A DNA stretch of 64,000 nucleotides from Alphaproteobacteria bacterium (GCA_024278055.1 JAJRTY010000024.1:17744-81743), one strand, 5' to 3'; shown: positions 1 to 9,917, counted from the stretch's first letter. Notes: a model not told the origin generated them from the letters alone. Made by a program: numbers and translations.

Positions 1-291
1 TGAGGCCGTGCTGCACGGACCTGATTTTTGCTGTGGGACACCATTGAGCGCAAATGGCGCATTGTAGGTTCTTTGCGCACTGACAACAATGATATCGAAT
101 TGATCAGCCGTTTGAGCCTGTATGGCACCAACAAAGGCGCTGCCGCCTGAGCCGCCGCCGATAACCACAAGCCTGGGTCTGGCACCCTGGGCAATCCCCG
201 GTGCCGACAACATCAATAGGCTGCCTGTTGCCGTTAACCCCTGTAAAAAGCGCCGTCGGTTTGCTCCGGAATTCTTCCGGGCAGGCGCCAT
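1..291 (-). CDS. FAD-dependent flavoprotein, SoxF/flavocytochrome c sulfide dehydrogenase-like, N-terminal part (runs off window)
   Basis: Reverse translation from ATG at 291: MAPARKNSGANRRRFLQG...RPRLVVIGGGSGGSAF; Tat-like RRRF motif and GGGSGG dinucleotide-binding motif; directly downstream of soxD. Confidence 0.55.
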   Translation of the reverse strand, partial: MAPARKNSGANRRRFLQGLTATGSLLMLSAPGIAQGARPRLVVIGGGSGGSAFVGAIQAQTADQFDIIVVSAQRTYNAPFALNGVPQQKSGPCSTAS

Positions 292-292
292 T

Positions 293-940
293 TTAATTGG
301 CGGGTTCAGCTCCCTCGGGTGTGACATCAACAATCCTCGCCCGGTTGGTTATCTTGACGTTTACCTTGCAATTTTCCATGCACGGTTTTTTCTGGCTCAA
401 GGTTGGCGTATCCGGCCGGGGGTCGTCAATGAAATTTTTCTCGTTGGGCAGGCGTACGGACAGGAAGTTTGATTTTGACAATTCAAAATCCTCATCAACC
501 AGATCATTCATATTAAGGATATAGGCCAGCAGCGCATAGACCTCATCAGAGCTTAAAGATTGCGCGTCGCCAAAAGGCATGGTGCGAAAAATATAATCGT
601 AAGCAGTTGAAAGATAAGGCCAATAAGAGCCCACAGTTTTTACCGGGCGGTCTGAATCAAGCGTGTCCGCGCCCCCGGCCAATACCGGCCAGCGGTCAAC
701 ACCCTCAGCGAATTCACCATGGCACGCAGCACACTTTTCCTGAAACAGTTCTTCACCTTGTGTAACTGTACCTTTTCCTTCCGGCAATCCCTGTCCGTCC
801 GGGCGCACATCAATATCCCAGCCCTTGATTTCCACTGGTGTCGCTTCACGACCGATGCCAAGTTTTCCGGCAACGGCAGGCGCACTGACAAGGCCCACAA
901 GGCCGAGAACGATGAGCGCTGGTTTAAGAAACTTCAACAT
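293..940 (-). CDS. soxD: SoxD, sulfane dehydrogenase cytochrome c subunit
   Basis: MLKFLKPALIVLG signal peptide, CAACH heme motif, overlaps soxC; start taken at MLKF rather than the ORF-track 1111. Confidence 0.88.
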   Translation of the reverse strand: MLKFLKPALIVLGLVGLVSAPAVAGKLGIGREATPVEIKGWDIDVRPDGQGLPEGKGTVTQGEELFQEKCAACHGEFAEGVDRWPVLAGGADTLDSDRPVKTVGSYWPYLSTAYDYIFRTMPFGDAQSLSSDEVYALLAYILNMNDLVDEDFELSKSNFLSVRLPNEKNFIDDPRPDTPTLSQKKPCMENCKVNVKITNRARIVDVTPEGAEPAN

Positions 941-2199
941 TTTCCACCTGCCCGTTTTCCTGAACATGCCAGGTCTGAATTCCGTTATTGTGATAAATGG
1001 AGTTTGTTCCGCGAACCTTGCGCAACTCATCTTTGGTAGGCTGCACATATCCGGTTTCATCAACAGCGCGCGACTGCAACAACAAGGGCGAACCATCCCA
1101 GTCAAATTCATAGTAAAACCGGTGCAGAGCCTTTGGCAGCCTCAGGCCATCAATGCGGGCACGACGCCAGTTTTTGCCGCCATCAAGTGTAATATCAACA
1201 TAATCAATCAAGCCACGGCCTGACCACGCCAGACCGGAAATCACCGTATGGCCGCGTTTGTGAGTGATCGGTGCCTGGGGAGAAGGACTGGTAATGACGG
1301 ATTTGGCATCCATTACCCAGGTAAACCGGCGCGATGTCCCGTCTTCCATCAAATCCGTATATTTTGAAGTTTCCTCGCGCGTCTGCCACGGCATATCGCC
1401 AACTTCTATTCGGCGCAGCCATTTGATCCACAGGTTACCTTCCCACCCCGGAACAACCAGGCGCATAGGGTATCCCTGTTCCGGGCGCAGCGCTTCGCCG
1501 TTCATCTTGAAAGCGACAAGACAATCATCGAGCGCTTTTTCAAGCGGCAGTGAACGGTTCATGGCAGAGGCATCGGCACCTTCCGGCATCAACCATTTCG
1601 CATTGGTTTTAACACCGGCTTCTTCAAGAATATATTTGAGCGGCACACCGGTATATTCAACACAATGAACCATACCTTGCGTGAACTGGCAGCCGTTTAA
1701 CTGTGCCCCGCGCCACTCCATGCCGGAGTTCGCCGCACATTCCAGGAAAACACCCTGTTGACCCGGGGAAACCGCTTGAGGTCTTCCATGGTGAACATCA
1801 TCGGCTTGTCAACCAGACCATTGATCATCAAACGATGATCAGACGGATCGATTATGGCAACACCGGCGTGGTGGCGTTCGAAGCAAACCCCATTGGGCGT
1901 AATGATACCATCAAGTTCGTGTATCGGCGTAAAGCTGACTGAACTCTCAGTCGATGCGGTGAGCCACGGAACATTACGGCGGATAACATGGGCTTCAAAT
2001 TCAGATGGCATGCCATAAGGCTGGTCAGCAACGCCCGCGCCCAGATATCTGGACCAGTCCGGTACATTCGGTGCTATGTTTTCAGGGTTTGCAGCCTGGA
2101 GCGGACTTGAGCCAGCGGCCAGTGCCGCACTACCCGCAACAGCGCTGGATAGAAATCCGCGCCGGGAAATATTGGATTTTTTTGCGTGCCCGCCATCAT
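924..2199 (-). CDS. soxC: SoxC sulfane dehydrogenase molybdopterin subunit, reading frame broken (two apparent single-base homopolymer losses)
   Basis: ORFs 924..1721 and 1697..2011 are adjacent SoxC fragments; N-terminal RRGFLSSAVAGSAALAAGSS continues in the 2011 frame but has no ATG unless the A7 run (T7 at 2177-2183) is A8. Confidence 0.85.
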
Positions 2200-2230
2200 G
2201 TTCCTCCCACAGTTATCTTATTATATTCAT

Positions 2231-2242
2231 ATATTCGAATAT
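2231..2242. promoter_or_regulatory. Palindrome ATATTCGAATAT, candidate SoxR site upstream of soxC
   Basis: Perfect 12-bp palindrome; near-copies at 6407 and 10967. Confidence 0.55.
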
Positions 2243-2264
2243 CTCAAGATAAAAAAATCTAGCC

Positions 2265-3953
2265 CTAAATTCCAATCACTTTAACGGCATCATTTGGTGA
2301 TACCCGGACAGGTGAATTTTGTTTTAGATGCGCTTCGATTACATCCCATATAGCCGGCCCCTTGGTGGCTTCATTTATACTTGCCCAGCCGGCGACTACA
2401 TACTCTCGATCGGGGTCGATGGCGGAGCCGTCTTTCAGGAAAGTCATGTTTGAAATACGCTGGCCAATTGGTTTTTTCGGATCAATCGTATAGCCCATAC
2501 CGCCAACACGAACCATATCACCACCTTGTTGATAATAAGGATCGGGATTGAATAGATTGTCGGCAACATCTTCGAGAATTTCCTTGAGAAAAGTACCGGT
2601 CATTTTATTACGATAGACTGCCGGATATGTCATGGCACAGACATTGTGCATATCTTCAACCGTAATCTCCTGACCGGGCAGAAGGCTTGGGCCCCATCTG
2701 AAACCTGGCGACAGGGAGATTTCAGCATCTCGTTGTTCAATCAGCGCCTGACAGATCAGATCATCAATAGTGCCGTTGAAATTCCCTCGGCGATAAAGCA
2801 GGCTGTCGGTACGCCCGACCACACGGGCAAGCTCTTTTTCATATGGTGCCCGCACCTTGTCAACCGTTGCAGCCATTTCTGCATCGGCCTCAATGACATC
2901 GGAGAATATAGGGATCAACCTGTAAGAATACCCCTGCACAGCGCCATTACGCACATCGAGATCAAGGCGGGAGACAAACTTGCCATTGGATCCGGTGGCA
3001 ACAATCAGCGTCTTGCCAACTTTCAATGGCTTTGGCAGCGCATCATGCGTGTGACCGGACAAAATAACGTCAATTCCCTTGACCTGGCTTGCCATTTTAC
3101 GGTCCACATCAAAGCCATTGTGAGACAGAAGAATGACAAGTTCGGCCCCTGCTTCGCGCACAATCTGAACTTGTTTTTTGATTTGATCTTCACGGATGCC
3201 AAACGACCAGTTAGGAATCATCCAGCGAGGATTGGCAATAGGCGTATAGGGAAACGCCTGACCGATAACAGCTATCTGCACACCGCCACGTTCAAACATT
3301 TTATAAGGCTCAAAGGCGGGTTCTTCCCACTCATTGTCAAAAATATTTGCACCAAGAAAGGCGAAGGGCAATTCATCAACCAGCTCTTTGACGCGGGCCT
3401 CCCCCAACGTGAACTCCCAATGTCCGGTCATCGCATCAGGCTTCAGCAGGTTCATGACCTCAACCATGTCAGCACCCTTGGTCTGCAGTGCCGTGTAACT
3501 GCCATGCCAGGTGTCGCCACCGTCAAGGAACAACGTATTTCCAGGGCGTTCACTGCGTATTTGCTTCAACACAGTAGCGATGCGATCTATGCCCCCCATG
3601 CGGCCATACTGATTTGCCAGGGCAACAAATGCCGGAGAAGAAAGCGCGTAGGCTTCGGGCGACCCGGCTTTGAGGTCGTATAGTTTGAGAAAATCTTCGC
3701 CGGTCACATGCGGCGGCTTTCCTTCCGCCTCACCAACACCGAGATTGATTGACGGCTCACGAAACCAGATCGGTTTGATCTGGGCATGGATGTCGGTGAG
3801 ATGCGCAATTGTCACATTTCCGTACGGCTTGAATGACAACAGGTCTGATTGTGACATTTTCTGCTGGGCCGCCAGCTGTGTCCAGGCAGCATCTCCACCA
3901 TAGATCACCGAAGCAGCCGTCACAGCTTGCATAAATTCTCTACGAGAAATCAT
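2265..3953 (-). CDS. soxB: SoxB thiosulfohydrolase
   Basis: 562 aa, Tat motif SRREF, metallophosphatase motifs LTDIHAQ, GGDTWHGS, GHTHD. Confidence 0.95.
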   Translation of the reverse strand: MISRREFMQAVTAASVIYGGDAAWTQLAAQQKMSQSDLLSFKPYGNVTIAHLTDIHAQIKPIWFREPSINLGVGEAEGKPPHVTGEDFLKLYDLKAGSPEAYALSSPAFVALANQYGRMGGIDRIATVLKQIRSERPGNTLFLDGGDTWHGSYTALQTKGADMVEVMNLLKPDAMTGHWEFTLGEARVKELVDELPFAFLGANIFDNEWEEPAFEPYKMFERGGVQIAVIGQAFPYTPIANPRWMIPNWSFGIREDQIKKQVQIVREAGAELVILLSHNGFDVDRKMASQVKGIDVILSGHTHDALPKPLKVGKTLIVATGSNGKFVSRLDLDVRNGAVQGYSYRLIPIFSDVIEADAEMAATVDKVRAPYEKELARVVGRTDSLLYRRGNFNGTIDDLICQALIEQRDAEISLSPGFRWGPSLLPGQEITVEDMHNVCAMTYPAVYRNKMTGTFLKEILEDVADNLFNPDPYYQQGGDMVRVGGMGYTIDPKKPIGQRISNMTFLKDGSAIDPDREYVVAGWASINEATKGPAIWDVIEAHLKQNSPVRVSPNDAVKVIGI

Positions 3954-4079
3954 CGTTCGCTATTCCTGCTATTAAATTATTGAACAAATTCAATACGTGT
4001 ACGGACATTATATAGTTACGGCCAGAATGTCGCCATCCTGACCGTATTTAATGTACTCAGGCATCGCCAGTCGCAAAAA

Positions 4080-4922
4080 CTAGTTGCGAACTGAAGGACT
4101 TTCAATCTGCAGCCCCTTGCCGCGTTGTGCCAGATAGATTTCCATAGCAACAAACTCATCAGAGCCGCGCTTGTATGGTTTGGCACGAATATTTTTCATG
4201 CATCCTTTAAAACGACGATGCAAAGAACCAACCTTTTGCCACTTCAATCTGTAGGTTGGAAAACCGTTGGATTGTCCCTGACTTAGAAAATCTGCGCGGA
4301 TATACTTGCCATAGTTAGCTTCATGGCAATTGGCGCACGACATATTGAGCTGGCCAACCCGGGTATAGTACAGCTCTTTTCCGCGTTTCACCCATGGTTC
4401 CATCGGTCCGTCGGCTTGCACATTAACCGGCATGCCTCGCGACTGATTTTTCACATAAGTGGTCATGGAAAGCATTTGATCAGATTCCCATTTCCACGGC
4501 TTGGCTTCCATATTATCTGTGCGGCAAACGTTTACGCGTTGCTCCAGGGTCAAAGGCTTGCCCAGCTTTGCATCCCATTTAGGCATGGCAGCACCGACAC
4601 CCTTCATGGAAACAGAAGCGTCATCATGGCAGGTAGCACATGATTTGCCCGCCTTACCATCAACCTTGCTCCAGAGTTCCTCGCCCTTATCGACCCAGAG
4701 ATAGCCAGGATTTTCAAAATCATCCTGCTGCAACGCCCGGGTGGATTTCGATCTCGAGCCCCAGCCGGAAAGAATCTCCTCCAACGCGCTGCCCTTTGGC
4801 GCTGGCGCTTTCACTACCGTTACTCCTGCAGGCAAATCTTCGTCGGCATTTACCGGACTAAAATCTGCAAACCCACCTGCAGCCAGTGCAAAAACTACTG
4901 CCGCCTTGATTAAACCCCTCAT
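4080..4922 (-). CDS. soxA: SoxA, diheme c-type cytochrome L-cysteine S-thiosulfotransferase subunit
   Basis: CATCH and CANCH heme motifs; RRFKGCMKNIRAKPYKRGSDEF active-site region. Confidence 0.93.
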   Translation of the reverse strand: MRGLIKAAVVFALAAGGFADFSPVNADEDLPAGVTVVKAPAPKGSALEEILSGWGSRSKSTRALQQDDFENPGYLWVDKGEELWSKVDGKAGKSCATCHDDASVSMKGVGAAMPKWDAKLGKPLTLEQRVNVCRTDNMEAKPWKWESDQMLSMTTYVKNQSRGMPVNVQADGPMEPWVKRGKELYYTRVGQLNMSCANCHEANYGKYIRADFLSQGQSNGFPTYRLKWQKVGSLHRRFKGCMKNIRAKPYKRGSDEFVAMEIYLAQRGKGLQIESPSVRN

Positions 4923-4973
4923 CGAATTTCCTCCCTTAACGTTGAGTGTCACGCCCCAGCTTCAACTAACTAA

Positions 4974-5303
4974 TCAGCTGACTTTCAACTTTGATTTTTT
5001 TGTATGGGTTTCCCCGTTGTCATCAGTCCAGATAAAAGCAAATTCACCACTTTCTTCCGCTCTCATTTTGAACTGAAAATAGGGGTTTGCCGATATCGAT
5101 GGATCGATATCGACGGAAAAAATGTCTTCGCCGTTAAACTGAGCCACAAATTTATTGATGATGCGCCGGGGAATAAGTTCGCCGGTCTTCTTGTCCTTAC
5201 GCAGACCCGTTTCCATCTTATGGGAAATCAGGGTCTTAATAGTGACGATATCACCTTTAGCTGCTTTCTTTGGCGCTTTCACGCGAGGCTTGGATTTAGC
5301 CAT
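4974..5303 (-). CDS. soxZ: SoxZ thiosulfate carrier subunit
   Basis: 109 aa, PRRIINKFVAQFNGEDIFSVDIDPSISANPYFQFKMRAEESG. Confidence 0.93.
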   Translation of the reverse strand: MAKSKPRVKAPKKAAKGDIVTIKTLISHKMETGLRKDKKTGELIPRRIINKFVAQFNGEDIFSVDIDPSISANPYFQFKMRAEESGEFAFIWTDDNGETHTKKSKLKVS

Positions 5304-5325
5304 TTATCAATCTCCTCAATTTTAA

Positions 5326-5799
5326 TCAGCCGCCGCAACCGCCGATGGTCACTTTTACCTGGCGTTTTGCCATATGCAATGAGCCATCTGACAACTCTGC
5401 AATGGCAATAACATTCTGCGTCTTGGCCAGCCGCATCCGCGTCGATGCCTCAGCCACACCACTGAGTGGTGAGAAATTAAACGTGGCTACTTCCGGACGG
5501 GGATTGCCCTCAGAAATGATGATCACACGCTTGACATAGCTATCAGCCGTCATGGGGCTTTCGACACTGATCGACAATGGTACAGTATTACCGTTTTCAG
5601 CAATCTCGGGCATCTCGAGAGTAACCATTTTACCCCCCTCCATGACCGACTTGCCACCAGTGAATTTCTCCATTGCCTTCATGGCATCGTCAGCATTGGC
5701 GAACGCGCCTGAGGATGTCATCAACAACAGTCCGCCTGTCGCCGCACCAAAAACCAGCGCCTCTCTTCTATTCAATGTTTTCATATTAAACTTCCTCAC
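5326..5799 (-). CDS. soxY: SoxY thiosulfate carrier subunit
   Basis: C-terminal KVTIGGCGG swinging-arm motif; signal peptide; between soxZ and soxX. Confidence 0.95.
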   Translation of the reverse strand: MRKFNMKTLNRREALVFGAATGGLLLMTSSGAFANADDAMKAMEKFTGGKSVMEGGKMVTLEMPEIAENGNTVPLSISVESPMTADSYVKRVIIISEGNPRPEVATFNFSPLSGVAEASTRMRLAKTQNVIAIAELSDGSLHMAKRQVKVTIGGCGG

Positions 5800-6266
5800 T
5801 CTTTGAGGGTTTGCAGGTAGGCAAGAATATCTTCAATCTGCTGAGCAGAAAGAATTGTCTTACCCTTGAATTTTTTGGCAGTACGCGCACCAACATCCAC
5901 CTTGTAAAAACCCGGCATAATCGTCTCGTCGTTCAAGGCAGCCTTGGCATCTACCATTATGCCGCGCATTTCAGAAACTGAATACCGGCTGGCAACACCA
6001 TCAAGCGGTGGCCCGATTTCGCCATGAAAAGGCTTATCAGCCAAATCTTTATTAACATGACAGGCAAGGCAGTTTCCCTTCTTGCGATTGGAAAACAACA
6101 ACTTCCCTTTCGCCGCATCCCCGGCCTCATCCGTCAGAGGTGCCGTTACTTTAGTTTCGTCGAATTTGACATCTCCGGGTTTGGTGATGCCAGCAATCGC
6201 AACACCGGCCGACCAGGCCATCGCTACCGCACCGCAGACCGTAACAATTTTTTTGGCATGTTTCAT
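5796..6266 (-). CDS. soxX: SoxX cytochrome c
   Basis: CLACH heme motif, GPPLDGVASRYSV; start taken at MKHAKK. Confidence 0.92.
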   Translation of the reverse strand: MKHAKKIVTVCGAVAMAWSAGVAIAGITKPGDVKFDETKVTAPLTDEAGDAAKGKLLFSNRKKGNCLACHVNKDLADKPFHGEIGPPLDGVASRYSVSEMRGIMVDAKAALNDETIMPGFYKVDVGARTAKKFKGKTILSAQQIEDILAYLQTLKE

Positions 6267-6406
6267 TGCGATACCCTCCCCTATTATTCTCACGTGCCTG
6301 AAATATTCTATAGCTAAACAAATGTTCCCTTATTTGGCAGGCTTGGTCCAAATAACCCCATTCAGCACGGGCACCATGCCAGATGGAAAAGATAAAATCA
6401 ATAGTC

Positions 6407-6418
6407 ATATACGAATAT
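6407..6418. promoter_or_regulatory. ATATACGAATAT, candidate SoxR site upstream of soxX
   Basis: 11/12 match to the palindrome at 2231, overlapping a second degenerate copy ATATTTGAATAA. Confidence 0.5.
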
Positions 6419-6561
6419 TTGAATAAATAGGGTTAAACCACCTGCGGTTTTGGGAGTTTAGCGGCCATAAACAACCCCGGCATCAACGTAAAACCTTCCA
6501 TCTCACCCGGGCCATTCATTCAGAATTCAAAATTCACCTGTTCATTGCCGGCAGTCTGGAC

Positions 6562-6607
6562 TATACATTCATGATAGCTGATATGATTAGAAACCTATGA
6601 ATGTATA
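6562..6607. promoter_or_regulatory. 11-bp inverted repeat flanking the soxS start
   Basis: TATACATTCAT ... ATGAATGTATA, 24-bp spacer. Confidence 0.5.
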
Positions 6608-7056
6608 TTATGCAACGGCTCTTCTTTATACTGCTTGTTATTTTCAGTGTTGATTCACTGAACAAAGCTGACGCTGCCAGCCTGATAATGGTGGAGCAGC
6701 AATTTTGCGAATATTGTGAAGCCTGGAACGCCGACATCGGCGTCATCTACAACAAAACACCGGAGGGGAAAAAAGCTCCTTTGCGGCGTATCGATATTCA
6801 CGAACCTCTGCCCGATGATTTGAGCTTTCTCACCGGTCTGGTCTTTTCCCCTACATTTATTTTAGTCAATGAGGGTAAAGAAGTAGGACGCATCCTGGGA
6901 TATGCCGGTGAAGCCTTCTTCTGGGGCCTGCTACAGAAATTGCTGGAAAAACTGCCTGCCGACAAAGAAACAAGCGCGCTTGAAACAAAAAACATTTACC
7001 TGGCACGTAGCCAAAGCGACAAACGCATAATTGGAGAAGAGTTGGTTTATGACTGA
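6601..7056 (+). CDS. soxS: SoxS-like thioredoxin-fold protein
   Basis: Signal peptide, CEYC redox motif, next to soxR and divergent from soxX. Confidence 0.8.
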   Translation: MYIMQRLFFILLVIFSVDSLNKADAASLIMVEQQFCEYCEAWNADIGVIYNKTPEGKKAPLRRIDIHEPLPDDLSFLTGLVFSPTFILVNEGKEVGRILGYAGEAFFWGLLQKLLEKLPADKETSALETKNIYLARSQSDKRIIGEELVYD

Positions 7057-7393
7057 AATTGCCCTCAAACTGGATGCCGATGAATATGCCACAATGGCCA
7101 AAAGTGCTCAGCAGGCATGTGATCTCCTGCGCGGGCTTGCCCATGAGGCCCGACTGATCATCCTGTGTATGCTTTCTGAAGGTGAGAAATCCGTTGGAGA
7201 ACTTGAGGCATTTTTGGAGTTGCGACAACCTACAGTTTCACAACAGCTTGCCCGGCTGCGCGCGGATCGCCTTGTGGTAGCCCGGCGCGATGGTAAAACA
7301 ATTTATTATTCCCTGGCCAGCGATGAAGCCCGTCAGGTCATTGGTGTACTTTACGACCTCTATTGTAAAGATACTGCACTATGTTCCGAGTGA
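7049..7393 (+). CDS. soxR: ArsR-family regulator, SoxR-like
   Basis: HTH EARLIILCMLSEGEKSVGELEAFLELRQPTVSQQLARLRADRLV; sox-locus context. Confidence 0.85.
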   Translation: MTEIALKLDADEYATMAKSAQQACDLLRGLAHEARLIILCMLSEGEKSVGELEAFLELRQPTVSQQLARLRADRLVVARRDGKTIYYSLASDEARQVIGVLYDLYCKDTALCSE

Positions 7394-7402
7394 TCAGGTA
7401 CC

Positions 7403-8500
7403 ATGGATGCCCTGTCTACAACCAACCTGTTGATCCTCATAGGGATGGGGCTCGGGCTGGTTATGGGAGCGACGGCTCGAGCGGCCCGTTTTTGTACCTT
7501 CGGAGCGGTGGAAGATTATGTTCTGGCAGGCAAAACCCTTAGGATAAAAGCCTGGGCACTGGCCATAGCCGTTGCCATGATAAGTGTTCAGCTAATGCAG
7601 CAGTTTGGCGTGGCGCGCATTGATGAAGCTTTCTATCTCAACACTCAATTTGGTCTCGCCGGTGCCATTGTCGGCGGATTGTTATTCGGGCTGGGCATGT
7701 CCATGGTCGGGACCTGTGGCTATGGCGTTTTGGTGCGCATGGCGGGAGGCGACCTCAGGGCTTTTTGCAGCTTTTTAGTCCTCGCGCTTTCAGCCTATAT
7801 GACAGCGCGCGGCATCACCTCCATAATCAAGGTCAATACCGTCGATGCATTGGCAATCGATGTTTCAGAACTGGGTGGCCAGGGCTTGCCCCATCTTCTG
7901 TCTTATATCACCAAAATACCGGTGAGCAGTCTGTGGCTCCCCATTGGCGTTATCGTTGCCGGGGTGATTTTTTACTATTGTTTTAAAGACAGGGATTTTC
8001 GCAACAGCCGCCGCGATATTAGCGCAGGTATTTTAATTGGCGGCGCTGTGGCAACCGCGTTTTATGCCACCGGCACCATCGGCGCTGACCCGTTTGATCC
8101 GATACGGGTGCAATCCCTCACCTATGTATTGCCCCTGGGTGACACTATAGTGTGGATGGCAACATTCACCGGTGCCACTATCACGTTCAGCATATCAGTG
8201 GTATTGGGAACCATTGCCGGGGCAGCAATTGTGGCGGTGGTACGCGATGAATGGCGCTGGGAAGGTTTTGACGACATGCGCGAAATGCGCCGTCAGTTGC
8301 TCGGCTCGGCTGCCATGGGAGCGGGCGGCATCACCGCACTTGGCTGCACTGTCGGGCAGGGTATTTCCGGCATCTCAACCTTGTCGATATCACCCCCTAT
8401 TGCGCTTGCCGCAATTTTTGTTGGTGCAAGTTTTGGCCTGCGCTGGCTTTTGACCGGCAGCATGCATGAGGCCTGGCTGATGTTCAGGGGCAATCATTGA
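7403..8500 (+). CDS. soxT: YeeE/YedE-family membrane transporter (SoxT-like)
   Basis: 365 aa polytopic protein with GTCGYG and LGCTVGQGISG motifs; follows soxR. Confidence 0.82.
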   Translation: MDALSTTNLLILIGMGLGLVMGATARAARFCTFGAVEDYVLAGKTLRIKAWALAIAVAMISVQLMQQFGVARIDEAFYLNTQFGLAGAIVGGLLFGLGMSMVGTCGYGVLVRMAGGDLRAFCSFLVLALSAYMTARGITSIIKVNTVDALAIDVSELGGQGLPHLLSYITKIPVSSLWLPIGVIVAGVIFYYCFKDRDFRNSRRDISAGILIGGAVATAFYATGTIGADPFDPIRVQSLTYVLPLGDTIVWMATFTGATITFSISVVLGTIAGAAIVAVVRDEWRWEGFDDMREMRRQLLGSAAMGAGGITALGCTVGQGISGISTLSISPPIALAAIFVGASFGLRWLLTGSMHEAWLMFRGNH

Positions 8501-9804
8501 TCGCGTCCAACGCCTAAAAAGCGCAATCGAACCGTTGCAAATGCTCCAATATCAAGGAAGGGACGCGGCGGCATCCACTTTGCCGGCGCTGAAGCCAGAC
8601 AATCACCAATCATTGAAGAGTTTTCACCGCTGGCGTATTCAGCCAGACAGGCACCAAAAGTTGTTCCCCGGCTTAAGCCTGATCCATTATAGACACCGGC
8701 CAGGTATATATTTTCGGCCTGCCGACCGAAAAAATTGGTGCCGTTGCGACTGATTCCCTCAACGCCCGACCAGGCATATTCGAAATTCACATGAGCCAGC
8801 TGTGGAAAACGCCGGTCAAAACTCACCCGATGCAACGCCTGACGCAGCTCCAGTTGCCGCCGGGACAATAACACCGCCCCGTTATATTCAGCCGTATTGC
8901 GGATACACAATCGATGATCCGTGGTCAGCCGCACCGTTGCCCCACCGCCATGAAGAGATAACACCCCCCAGTCGCTTAAATCACCGAGGCAGGCCAATTC
9001 ATCCGGACTCAAAACCCGCGTCAGGCTGCCTGACAATGTGCTGCCGATTATATAGCGCCGCAAAACCTCCAGTCTGCCAGCTTCATAGTTGGTTGCCAAA
9101 ATGAGCCTGTCGGTTTTCACTTCGGCTTTCTCAAGTTGCAGACCAAGAGGTGAGCCTTTGTCAATCCTGAGTACCGCACTGTTTTCATGCAGGGCCACGT
9201 TAGCAGGCAGGTTATCGGCAAGCCCGCGCACCAGAGCCGCCGGTTGCAGCAACACCCCATTGGGCACATGAACACCACGCTGGTAAACCTGCGTGCCCAG
9301 GCGTTGTTTCAACGCTGCGCCATCCAGTGGTGAATGTGCAATTTCCATTGCTTCGAGATAGCGAATGAATTCGGTGCATTCCTGCAAAGAGCGCTTATCG
9401 GCAGCTGTGTGGTAAAAACCTTCAGCCCGCCACTGGCACGCAATATCATGCGCATCCACCTGAGCTTGCAACAGCTCAAGACCATTTTGATTAATGCGGT
9501 TTACCCGCGAATAATTTTTGATCTGTGTTTGTTTGAAGCCATCGGTGAAATGACTGACGGCAACAGCAAAACCTGAGTTGCGTCCCGATGCACCCTGCCC
9601 GACCACCCGCGCTTCCAGCAACAATATTTCATCGTTGGGATGAAGCTCCGCCAGCCTGCGCGCACATGCCAACCCGGTAACTCCGGCACCGACAACAACC
9701 CAGGGGACGCGGTGGTTTGCGCGCAAGGGCGGCTGGCCCTCACGCCTGTCCATGAGTTCCGCCCAACCGTGATTATCCGTTTTAAAATCGCCGGGAATTG
9801 CCAT
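8494..9804 (-). CDS. FAD-dependent oxidoreductase (DAO family, PuuB-like)
   Basis: VVVGAGVTGLACARRLAELHPNDEILLLEA; C-terminal GVYNGSGLSRGTTFG; start taken at MAIPGDF because the longer ORF runs into a hairpin. Confidence 0.75.
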   Translation of the reverse strand: MAIPGDFKTDNHGWAELMDRREGQPPLRANHRVPWVVVGAGVTGLACARRLAELHPNDEILLLEARVVGQGASGRNSGFAVAVSHFTDGFKQTQIKNYSRVNRINQNGLELLQAQVDAHDIACQWRAEGFYHTAADKRSLQECTEFIRYLEAMEIAHSPLDGAALKQRLGTQVYQRGVHVPNGVLLQPAALVRGLADNLPANVALHENSAVLRIDKGSPLGLQLEKAEVKTDRLILATNYEAGRLEVLRRYIIGSTLSGSLTRVLSPDELACLGDLSDWGVLSLHGGGATVRLTTDHRLCIRNTAEYNGAVLLSRRQLELRQALHRVSFDRRFPQLAHVNFEYAWSGVEGISRNGTNFFGRQAENIYLAGVYNGSGLSRGTTFGACLAEYASGENSSMIGDCLASAPAKWMPPRPFLDIGAFATVRLRFLGVGRDQ

Positions 9805-9856
9805 GGGACCGATACTCACTTTAAATGCCGGGCAGAAGAATTTCCAGGCCACTTCT

Positions 9857-9917
9857 CTCTCCCCCGACCCAACCACCCATTAACGGTACCCTGAGGGATG
9901 GTTGGGTCGGGGGAGAG
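9857..9917. repeat. Long inverted repeat (about 20 bp arms) with roughly 20 nt loop
   Basis: CTCTCCCCCGACCCAACCA ... TGGTTGGGTCGGGGGAGAG. Confidence 0.85.

Noticed and set aside
2646-3683. 345-aa plus-strand ORF opposite soxB
   Set aside because: No recognisable motifs; antisense to a clearly conserved soxB. The same applies to most other unlisted antisense ORFs in the track.
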